A stretch of DNA of 5,400 nt from Acidobacteriota bacterium. Lineage in GTDB: Bacteria > Acidobacteriota > Terriglobia > Terriglobales > Acidobacteriaceae. The notes beneath the pieces are model-generated. The model made no database searches, was not told the DNA's origin, and worked only from the letters and a program-made list of their open reading frames with translations. Position numbers and translations under genes: made by a program. Every line of letters begins with the position of its first letter. Position 1 is the stretch's first letter. Of the stretch, positions 1 through 5,400 are shown in pieces. The stretch spans positions 1 to 5,400 of the forward strand of contig JAJYBT010000259.1 of the NCBI GenBank assembly GCA_021778875.1. Reading direction: 5' to 3'.

Positions 1-1985
1 GGGAGATGGTTGAGGTCGTCGCGAGAGCTGATCCCGTTGGGCGGACCCGCCCAGATGGCGCCGAGCACGTTGTGGAGGAGCAGGCCACGCTGGGAGGCGG
101 TGAGGCCGACCTCAGCAGGCTCCCAGGATTGAGCACCGAGACGTTTGATGGCGAATGCCTTGAAGGGACACTGCGACTGCTGGGTGAGCAGGGAAGAGCC
201 GCCCGGGGCGGAATGGGATGGCAAGCGGATGCACGAGAAGTCCTGGACAGTTACCGTGCGCAAAGGCAGCGATGTGGAGGGAAGCATTTCGACCGGCAAG
301 GGCTGAGGCGGACCAACGAAAGCCGCGGCAAGACGAGAGGGCCTCGTTTCGATATCCCCCTTGAGTGAGGCGAAGCTAAGTCGCACGACGGGCGCGGCGG
401 CCAGAAGGCGGGTGGTGACAGCCTCGGCGAGGGTCCAGTCCTCGAGCGGCAGCGCATGTGGCATGGCAGCCTGGCGCTGCACGGCGAGGGGGATAAGCGG
501 ATGCGTGGAGCCGGATGCGGGCCAGGTATCCTCATCGGCGCCGAGGAACCAGATGGCATCCGCGGAGAGCCCGGCGGACTCGGCCGCCCCGGTGATCTGG
601 ATGGGGGCATCGGCGGATTCGGGGGCGAAGAGAGTCTCGTCGAGGGCGCGGGAGAGGGTGGAGAGAAATTCACTCCACTGGATCTGACGGCCATCGAAAC
701 CAAGCGAAGTGCAGGTGTCGAGTGCCTGCTCCCAGCGGCGCATGGTTTGATACTCGGCGCTGGTGAGCGCCTTGCTGCCGGGGAGACCTGCTGCCTGAAG
801 CAACTGCGGGACCAGCTCGGCCCAATCGAGTGGGGTTTGACGGCGGGAGAGGTGGCTGAGAAACATGGCTCGTGCGCCAATGATGCGCTTCTGCCAGGCA
901 GATGGCAGTGGTCCGGCGCTGGCCTGAAGAAACGCGGCGAGTGTCCACTGCGGCTGCTGCAGGCCGTGGCGGCGGATGGTGCGCATGCGCGTCTGCAACT
1001 CGATGGACTCCTGCGGGTCGGCAAGTAGGCCACTGGAGAGCAGCCAGTCGAGGGCCTCTTCTTCGATGGCTCCGCTGAGCCAGCGAAGAAGAAGCAGTGC
1101 TGCGCGGGCAAAGGGAATCTGGCTGAGCGGTACGCCGAGGGAGAACTCGAAGCCTGGAGCGGGGCCGGAGGGGATGTGCTGCAGAAATGCGCGTTCGATT
1201 TCGCCACGGCGCGCTGGAATCTCCTGCGAGACGACGAGAAGCCGGGCGGCTGGATTGGCCTGGAGCTTGCGGACACACCAGAGCGCGCAGGCTTCCAGCT
1301 CGGATGGGCCATCGGTGGCGACGAAGTAGCGCAGGTCATCGGCTTGCGGGGCCGGCACCGGCTGGTGGAACTCGCCCCAGGCTGCGAACAGATGTTGCTG
1401 GGCGGGCAGAATTCGATCAAAGCCTGCGAGCAGCAGGGGCGGGCGCGGGGCGCTGTCGGCCTGGAGCCGGGGCAGGAGTTCGAGCGGGATGCGGCTGGGA
1501 CTGAGCAGGAGGCTGTCCCGGCAGATGGCGTCGAATTGGGTGAGCCAGCGGCTGAAGGCGGCTGCGTCCTGCTCCCACGCAGAGCGGGCGGTATCGCGCA
1601 GAAAGGAAGGGGCGTAGGAGCAGAGGAGTTGGTGCGCCTCCATGGCGAGGGAGGCGAGGCGAAAGAGCGGGCCTTCGAGCGAGGTGACCAGATGCGACTC
1701 GCGGCCGGCGATGTCCGCCCAGAGTTGGCGCTCCTGCGCCGGATTGAGCAGCATGCGGTCTTCGTGGGCGTACTGGTCCCAGGCATTGCGGAGGAATGTG
1801 CCCCAACTGACGATGGCTGGCTCGGCCCATGCGTTTAAGCCCTCTGCCCGGCGCCGGCGATGGTACTCGAGGAGCAGAGCCCGAGCGGCGCGATCACTGG
1901 CAGCGACGACGATGCCTCCGTTGTGGAGCCATGCGTCCTGGGAATGGGGTGGGCTGCCGGCCGCCGCCGGAGAGAAACCGCTCAT
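1..1985 (-). CDS. AddB-like PD-(D/E)XK nuclease / probable DNA repair protein, C-terminus cut by window edge
   Basis: The minus-strand frame is open from the ATG at 1985 to the left edge, giving 661 residues with no stop. Residues about 25-60 (IVVAASDRAARALLLEYHRR, then a W-x-EPAIVSW-like segment) match the start of AddB-like 'probable DNA repair protein' families (TIGR03623 type). No GxxGxGK[ST] Walker A motif is present, so ATP-driven helicase activity is unlikely. Around residues 498-545 lie WFLGADEDTWP, then HPLIPLAVQRQAAMP, then a VVRLSFAS-like strand, typical of the helicase-C-like part. QCPFKAFA (Cys606) and RGLLLHNVL (His638) open a RecB-type nuclease domain; its catalytic D/E-x-K and any further cysteines lie beyond the window. 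Cys606 could be the first ligand of an AddB-type Fe-S cluster. The usual partner is an AddA/UvrD-like helicase, not visible here. No Shine-Dalgarno precedes 1985; the frame also contains an ATG at 2111. Family assignment is firm; the start is uncertain. Confidence 0.85.
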   Translation of the reverse strand, partial: MSGFSPAAAGSPPHSQDAWLHNGGIVVAASDRAARALLLEYHRRRRAEGLNAWAEPAIVSWGTFLRNAWDQYAHEDRMLLNPAQERQLWADIAGRESHLVTSLEGPLFRLASLAMEAHQLLCSYAPSFLRDTARSAWEQDAAAFSRWLTQFDAICRDSLLLSPSRIPLELLPRLQADSAPRPPLLLAGFDRILPAQQHLFAAWGEFHQPVPAPQADDLRYFVATDGPSELEACALWCVRKLQANPAARLLVVSQEIPARRGEIERAFLQHIPSGPAPGFEFSLGVPLSQIPFARAALLLLRWLSGAIEEEALDWLLSSGLLADPQESIELQTRMRTIRRHGLQQPQWTLAAFLQASAGPLPSAWQKRIIGARAMFLSHLSRRQTPLDWAELVPQLLQAAGLPGSKALTSAEYQTMRRWEQALDTCTSLGFDGRQIQWSEFLSTLSRALDETLFAPESADAPIQITGAAESAGLSADAIWFLGADEDTWPASGSTHPLIPLAVQRQAAMPHALPLEDWTLAEAVTTRLLAAAPVVRLSFASLKGDIETRPSRLAAAFVGPPQPLPVEMLPSTSLPLRTVTVQDFSCIRLPSHSAPGGSSLLTQQSQCPFKAFAIKRLGAQSWEPAEVGLTASQRGLLLHNVLGAIWAGPPNGISSRDDLNHL

Positions 1986-2102
1986 TTCTGGTTTATACGC
2001 CGAGGGGGTGGACAAGCGCCACGCGGGAGGAGTAGGTTGACTGCCACCGCTGTGGATGTGGGGAGATTTACGAAGGTGGCGGGTTGAGTCGGCTGAAAAA
2101 TG

Positions 2103-2114
2103 TAAATGCATTTA
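2103..2114. repeat. Perfect 12-bp palindrome in the divergent promoter region
   Basis: TAAATGCATTTA reads the same on both strands; the flanking bases (G at 2102, T at 2115) break the symmetry. It lies next to the -10 element of the leftward promoter candidate and about 25 bases upstream of the rightward -35. A dimeric regulator could bind here, but no regulator gene is present in the window and the element could be chance in an AT-rich stretch. Confidence 0.4.
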
Positions 2115-2116
2115 TT

Positions 2117-2145
2117 TGGATAATGCGCTTGAATAGTGTTGACAA
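2117..2145 (-). promoter_or_regulatory. Candidate promoter for the AddB-like gene
   Basis: Read on the minus strand, TTGTCA (2145-2140, 5 of 6 matches to the -35 consensus) is followed after 17 bases by TATCCA (2122-2117, 3 of 6). Transcription would start near 2110, leaving about 125 bases of leader before the ATG at 1985, or almost no leader before the alternative ATG at 2111. The -35 hexamer is superimposed on that of the promoter facing the other way. It is a by-eye match to the sigma-70 consensus, which can arise by chance in AT-rich DNA. Confidence 0.35.
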
Positions 2146-2167
2146 TTGTATGGCAATTCTGTAATTC
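2139..2167 (+). promoter_or_regulatory. Candidate promoter for the sucrose phosphorylase operon
   Basis: A perfect -35 hexamer TTGACA lies at 2139-2144. Two -10 choices follow: TGTAAT (2160-2165, 5 of 6 matches, but a short 15-base spacer) or TAATTC (2162-2167, weak match, ideal 17-base spacer). Either gives a leader of roughly 30-40 bases before the ATG at 2206. The spacer holds an inverted repeat, which would suit an operator for a repressor. This is the only obvious promoter-like site upstream of the operon. Confidence 0.5.
2144..2158. repeat. Inverted repeat AATTG-N5-CAATT inside the promoter spacer
   Basis: Five-base arms AATTG (2144-2148) and CAATT (2154-2158) flank TATGG. They sit directly between the -35 and -10 elements of the rightward promoter candidate and touch the leftward -35. 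The left arm overlaps an 8-bp palindrome ACAATTGT (2142-2149). A protein bound here would block the rightward promoter and probably the leftward one. The arms are short, so an operator role is a guess from position only. Confidence 0.3.
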
Positions 2168-2205
2168 GTAATCGAGTCCAATCTTTTGTCCGGTGAGATC
2201 CCTCT

Positions 2206-3672
2206 ATGAAGAACCAAGTCCAGCTGATCACGTATGTGGATCGTTTGAGTGGCGGAGGCATCCGCGATTTGTCAGCCTTGCTGAATGGCGAGCTTGCGGA
2301 TGTGTTTGGCGGAGCACACCTGCTGCCGTTCTTTTATCCCATTGATGGGTCGGACGCGGGGTTCGATCCGATTGATCACACCAGGGTCGATCCGCGGCTG
2401 GGCGACTGGGAGGATCTGCGCGCGCTGGGATCCACGGTGGAGCTGATGGCGGACCTGATTGTGAACCACGTGTCGAGCAAGTCGCCGCAGTTTGAAGACT
2501 TTTCGCGGCACGGCGCCGGTTCCATGTATGCAGGGATGTTCCTGACGTATGACGCGGTGTTTCCGAATGGCGCCACGGAGGCTGATCTGCTGCGCGTGTA
2601 CCGGCCGCGTCCGGGTTTGCCGTTTGTCTACTCGACATTGGCGACGGGCGAGAAGCGGCTGCTGTGGACGACGTTCACCCCGCAGCAGTTGGATATCGAT
2701 GTGACGCATCAGCAGGGGCGAGCGTATCTGGACTCGATTCTGGAACGGTTCCAGGCCGCGGGCATTCGCTCCATCCGGCTGGATGCGGTGGGCTACGCGA
2801 TCAAGAAGCCGGGCACGAGCTGCTTCATGATTCCCGAGACGTTTGAGTTTATTGCGGAACTGACGAAGCAGGCGCGCGCCATGGGCATCGAGGTGCTGGT
2901 GGAGGTGCATAGCCACTATCTGAAGCAGGTGGAGATTGCGCGGCAGGTGGACTGGGTCTATGACTTTGCGTTGCCGCCGCTGGTGCTGCATGCGCTGTTC
3001 AAGGCCGATGCGATTCCGCTGGTGGAGTGGCTGCAGGTGAGACCGGATAACTCGATTACAGTGTTGGACACGCATGACGGAATTGGCGTGATTGATGTAG
3101 GCGCGGATGCCGCGGGAAATCCGGGACTGCTGCCGCCGGCGGATATCAACGACCTGGTGGAGACGATGCACGAGCGCAGCGGCGGAGAAAGCCGCAAGGC
3201 GACCGGCGCGGCAGCTAACAACCTTGACCTGTACCAGGTGAACTGCACGTACTTTGATGCGCTGGGCAAGCGGGAGGCGGAGTATCTGATTGCCCGCGCG
3301 ATTCAGTTTTTTGTGCCGGGAATTCCGCAGGTGTATTACGTGGGGCTGCTGGGCGGCACCAATGACATGGAACTGCTGGCGCGCACAAGCGTGGGGCGCG
3401 ACATCAATCGCCACTATTATAAAGGCGGCGAGGTGCACGCGGCTTTGCAGACGCCGATGGTGCAGAAGCTGATTGAGCTGATTCGGCTGCGCAATGAACA
3501 CCCGGCGTTCAATGGCGAAGCCAAGGTGGAATCGACGGAGGCGCATCTGCTGAGCATTACGTGGAGTCTGGGTGAGGATTGGGTAAAGCTGTCTGTGGAT
3601 CTACGGAAGCCGTCAGCGGTGATTGACCAGAGCAGGGAAGGCAGAGAGATCGCGGCGATCCACCTGGCGTAA
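2206..3672 (+). CDS. Sucrose phosphorylase, GH13 subfamily 18
   Basis: This cytoplasmic enzyme (EC 2.4.1.7) converts sucrose plus phosphate to alpha-glucose 1-phosphate and fructose by double displacement. The 488-residue protein resembles bifidobacterial sucrose phosphorylase (about 504 residues) from its first residues (MKNQVQLITYVDRL) onward. Visible motifs: DGSDAGFDPIDHT (Asp50), VNH (His88), YRPRPGLPF (Arg135), nucleophile Asp193 in RLDAVGY, acid/base Glu233 in LVEVHSHY, transition-state stabiliser Asp291 in LDTHDG, and NLDLYQVN (Asp341, Gln344), the acceptor-site loop of true sucrose phosphorylases. The (beta/alpha)8 barrel is complete and the C-terminal beta domain slightly short. No signal peptide. 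GGTGAG (2192-2197) sits 8 bases before the ATG. A sugar permease follows after 39 bases. Relatives in this subfamily act on sucrose 6'-phosphate, glucosylglycerate or glucosylglycerol; the intact loop argues for sucrose, but only assay proves it. Base composition matches the neighbours. Confidence 0.93.
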   Translation: MKNQVQLITYVDRLSGGGIRDLSALLNGELADVFGGAHLLPFFYPIDGSDAGFDPIDHTRVDPRLGDWEDLRALGSTVELMADLIVNHVSSKSPQFEDFSRHGAGSMYAGMFLTYDAVFPNGATEADLLRVYRPRPGLPFVYSTLATGEKRLLWTTFTPQQLDIDVTHQQGRAYLDSILERFQAAGIRSIRLDAVGYAIKKPGTSCFMIPETFEFIAELTKQARAMGIEVLVEVHSHYLKQVEIARQVDWVYDFALPPLVLHALFKADAIPLVEWLQVRPDNSITVLDTHDGIGVIDVGADAAGNPGLLPPADINDLVETMHERSGGESRKATGAAANNLDLYQVNCTYFDALGKREAEYLIARAIQFFVPGIPQVYYVGLLGGTNDMELLARTSVGRDINRHYYKGGEVHAALQTPMVQKLIELIRLRNEHPAFNGEAKVESTEAHLLSITWSLGEDWVKLSVDLRKPSAVIDQSREGREIAAIHLA

Positions 3673-3697
3673 AGCATGGGAACCGGGGAAACGAAGC

Positions 3698-3703
3698 AAG
3701 GAG
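3698..3703 (+). promoter_or_regulatory. Ribosome binding site fixing the permease start
   Basis: AAGGAG lies 8 bases before the ATG at 3712, an ideal arrangement. The same frame has an earlier ATG at 3676 with no comparable site; starting there would add a polar 12-residue tail before the permease. The site therefore decides the start at 3712. Confidence 0.8.
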
Positions 3704-3711
3704 AGAGTTGG

Positions 3712-4962
3712 ATGACGGCATCAGCGCCAGCGGCAAGCAACCTGCTAATCAAGTCGCTCACTTACACCATGTTCATGATGTTTGCGATGACGACGGATTC
3801 AGTGGGCACGATTATCCCGGAGGTCATCAAGACCTTTCATCTGAGCATGACGGAAGCGGGAGCATTTCACTATGCCAATATGTCGGCCATTGCCGCGGCA
3901 GCCATCGGACTGGGCTTTCTGGCGGACCGGCTGGGGCGAAAGGCCACGATTATCTTCGGGCTGGTGCTGTTTGCCGCAAACTCATATCTGTTTGCCGTTG
4001 CCAATTCGTACGGCGTATTTGTGCTTCTGCTGATCATCTCCGGCGCATCGATCGGCATCTTCAAGACGGGAGCGCTGGCGCTGATTGGAGATATCTCGGG
4101 CTCCACGACGGAGCACACTTCCATGATGAACAACGTGGAGGGATTCTTCGGTGTGGGCGCGATCATCGGACCCTTTATTGTGGCGCGGCTGCTGCTGAGC
4201 GGCGTGTCGTGGAAGTGGCTGTATGTGATTGCGGGGACGATGTGTGTGCTGCTGATCCTGACGGCCTGGGTGGTGCGCTATCCGCGGACCATGAAGCCAT
4301 CCGAAGAGGCGATTGACCTGAAGCGCACGATGCACATGCTGAAGAATCCTTTTGCGCTGGGCTTCTCCATGGCGTGCTTTTTGTATGTCGCGGTGGAGTG
4401 CGCGGTGTATGTGTGGCTGCCGACGTATTTGAAGAGCAATCCGCCCTCCTCGGCGTTTATGGCCGCGTATGTCGTCTCCATCTTTTTTGTGCTGCGCGCG
4501 GGCGGGCGATTCCTGGGCGCGTGGGTAACGAAGCACTGGAACTGGACGACGATTCTGGCCGTCTTCAGCGGCGCCATCCTTGTATGTTTTCTGGGATCGA
4601 TGCTGGGGGGCACGAATGCGACCGTGTATCTGCTGGCCGCGTCCGGGCTCTTTATGTCTGTCATCTATCCGACGCTGAATTCGAAGGGCATCAGCTGTTT
4701 TCCGAAATCGGAACATGGAGCCGTGGCAGGCGTCATCCTCTTCTTTACGTGCGCGGGTGCGGCGCTGGGACCACTGGTCATGGGCGCGGTGGGAGATGCG
4801 TTCGGAAGCATGAAGGCCGGGTTCGTGCTGGCCACGATCTTTGCGGCGCTGCTGTTTGCCGGAATGCTGTACAACTGGCTGGCGAATCCAACGCGCGAAG
4901 TTCTGCAGCGCTCGGATGCGAGCGAGTATGGCCTAACAGAATTCGAGACGACGCAGGTGTAA
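3712..4962 (+). CDS. Major facilitator superfamily sugar permease, probably for sucrose
   Basis: A 416-residue inner-membrane transporter with about 12 hydrophobic segments in two halves, split by a polar loop around residues 190-212. The MFS signature motif A is clear: GLGFLADRLGRK (residues 66-77, loop 2-3). A related RAGGRFLGAW segment lies at 262-271 in the second half, and NVEGFFGVGAIIGP (141-154) is the TM5-type gate motif. The TM10 region reads IYPTLNSKGISCFP, which recalls fucose/glucose permease-like (FHS) carriers; subfamily placement is tentative. Motif-A carriers of this type usually run as proton symporters or facilitators. It lies 39 bases behind sucrose phosphorylase on the same strand with no terminator between, so the two are almost certainly co-transcribed. 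The substrate, sucrose or a related glucoside, is inferred from this pairing alone. The tail (391-416) is polar and cytoplasmic. Confidence 0.88.
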   Translation: MTASAPAASNLLIKSLTYTMFMMFAMTTDSVGTIIPEVIKTFHLSMTEAGAFHYANMSAIAAAAIGLGFLADRLGRKATIIFGLVLFAANSYLFAVANSYGVFVLLLIISGASIGIFKTGALALIGDISGSTTEHTSMMNNVEGFFGVGAIIGPFIVARLLLSGVSWKWLYVIAGTMCVLLILTAWVVRYPRTMKPSEEAIDLKRTMHMLKNPFALGFSMACFLYVAVECAVYVWLPTYLKSNPPSSAFMAAYVVSIFFVLRAGGRFLGAWVTKHWNWTTILAVFSGAILVCFLGSMLGGTNATVYLLAASGLFMSVIYPTLNSKGISCFPKSEHGAVAGVILFFTCAGAALGPLVMGAVGDAFGSMKAGFVLATIFAALLFAGMLYNWLANPTREVLQRSDASEYGLTEFETTQV

Positions 4963-4964
4963 TC

Positions 4965-4985
4965 CAGCACCAGGCAAAGGTGGTG
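4965..4985 (+). other. Imperfect hairpin after the permease gene
   Basis: CAGCACC (4965-4971) can pair with GGTGGTG (4979-4985) with one G-G mismatch and a 7-base loop. No T-run follows, so it is a poor intrinsic terminator. Its 3' arm overlaps the GGTGAGG (4982-4988) that would serve a TTG start at 4996 of the next gene, so it could instead affect that gene's translation. The stem is short and may be chance. Confidence 0.2.
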
Positions 4986-5010
4986 AGGCGGCAGGTTGTA
5001 CACTGGGGGC

Positions 5011-5400
5011 GTGATTCGCAGACTGCTTGCCTCTTCTCTCTTCGTGCTTGTCGTGCTGGCCGGATGCCACAAGGGCCAGCAACCTACGGCGCAGACCGCC
5101 GCCAGCCCGACCTACAAGATATACAAGCTGCGTGGCAAGGTGGTGGCCACCAATCCAGCCACAGGCGAGGTCACGCTGAATCATGAAGCGATTCCCGGCT
5201 TCATGGACGCGATGACCATGCCGTACAAGCTGAAAGATCCCAGCATCCTGAGCGAGCTGCATCCGGGAGATGTACTCACGGCGGATGTGCTGGTTTCGCA
5301 GGCGGACGACGCTGATGTGCTGCTGGATCACATTGTGATTGTGGCGCAGGCCAAGCCGGATTATCGGCCGCAGGTGCAGTATCACGTGCCCACGCCGGGA
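5011..5400 (+). CDS. Copper-binding lipoprotein with CusF-like domain, possibly fused to SCO1/SenC; 3' end beyond window
   Basis: The frame is open to the right edge, 130 residues from GTG at 5011. It opens with a lipoprotein signal: IRR, a hydrophobic run, then LAGC (Cys19 as the lipidated residue), so the protein should be anchored in the membrane facing the periplasm. Residues about 35-112 form a small beta domain like CusF: RGKVVATNPATGEVTLNHEA then IPGFMDAMTMPYKL, with His58, Met65, Met68 and Met70 as likely copper ligands, ending in LLDHIVIVAQ. In many bacteria such a domain precedes a SCO1/SenC thioredoxin-like domain that helps copper loading of cytochrome oxidase; the following residues look like a linker, but that domain is not in view. 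An in-frame TGA at 4984 bounds the start. TTG at 4996 has a better spaced GGTGAGG and is a real alternative. The gene lies 48 bases after the permease but is functionally unrelated. Confidence 0.8.
   Translation, partial: MIRRLLASSLFVLVVLAGCHKGQQPTAQTAASPTYKIYKLRGKVVATNPATGEVTLNHEAIPGFMDAMTMPYKLKDPSILSELHPGDVLTADVLVSQADDADVLLDHIVIVAQAKPDYRPQVQYHVPTPG

Noticed and set aside
251..1786. A 511-residue open frame on the minus strand
   Set aside because: It overlaps the AddB-like gene in another frame of the same strand, and its product is a monotonous Ser/Pro/Arg/Ala mix with no recognisable domain. The frame at p = 1985, 1982 and so on gives family-typical motifs throughout, so this one is a high-GC shadow.
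456..1838. Several plus-strand open frames opposite the AddB-like gene (456-1028, 1176-1838 and others)
   Set aside because: They are antisense shadows: Gly/Glu/Ala-rich, without domains or ribosome binding sites, and explained by GC bias at the codon positions of the real gene.
2272..3546. A 424-residue minus-strand open frame opposite sucrose phosphorylase
   Set aside because: Its product is Arg/His/Gln-rich with no recognisable domain, and the plus strand encodes a clear full-length GH13 enzyme.
3676..3711. Upstream start of the permease at the ATG at 3676
   Set aside because: It adds a polar 12-residue tail and lacks a ribosome binding site, whereas the ATG at 3712 has AAGGAG at 8-base spacing.
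4374..5186. A 270-residue plus-strand frame bridging the permease and the lipoprotein gene
   Set aside because: It overlaps two well-supported genes in a different frame, has an odd composition and shows no membrane or domain pattern of its own.

Overview
The window looks like chromosomal DNA from a GC-rich bacterium. The gene set is a divergent AddB-like nuclease, a sucrose phosphorylase with a sugar permease, and a lipoprotein with a CusF-like copper domain. That set would fit an acidobacterium (Terriglobia), but this is inference from gene content and composition; there is no rRNA or other taxonomic marker.

Left part (1-1985, minus strand): the first 661 residues of a large RecB/AddB-type protein that runs off the left edge. 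It has a degenerate N-terminal helicase-like region with no Walker A motif. A helicase-C-like region follows, and then the start of a PD-(D/E)XK nuclease domain. Many long overlapping reading frames in this stretch, on both strands, are shadows of this one gene.

Middle (1986-2205): a short AT-richer divergent intergenic region. It carries back-to-back promoter-like hexamers that nearly coincide, a 12-bp perfect palindrome and a second inverted repeat. It probably controls both the nuclease gene and the sugar operon.

Centre to right (2206-4962, plus strand): a two-gene operon. The first gene is a GH13 subfamily 18 sucrose phosphorylase with every key residue in place. Thirty-nine bases later comes a 12-TM major facilitator permease with its own strong ribosome binding site. 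Together they make a plausible sucrose uptake and phosphorolysis module: import the disaccharide, then split it with phosphate to glucose 1-phosphate and fructose, saving one ATP compared with hydrolysis.

Right end (5011-5400, plus strand): the start of a lipoprotein with a CusF-like copper-binding domain. It is cut by the window edge and is possibly the N-terminal half of a CusF-SCO1/SenC fusion. No RNA gene, insertion sequence, CRISPR array or phage element was seen. I found no clear evidence of a wholly new system; the most interesting points are the shared divergent promoter, the Walker-less AddB-like protein and the compact phosphorolytic sugar operon.
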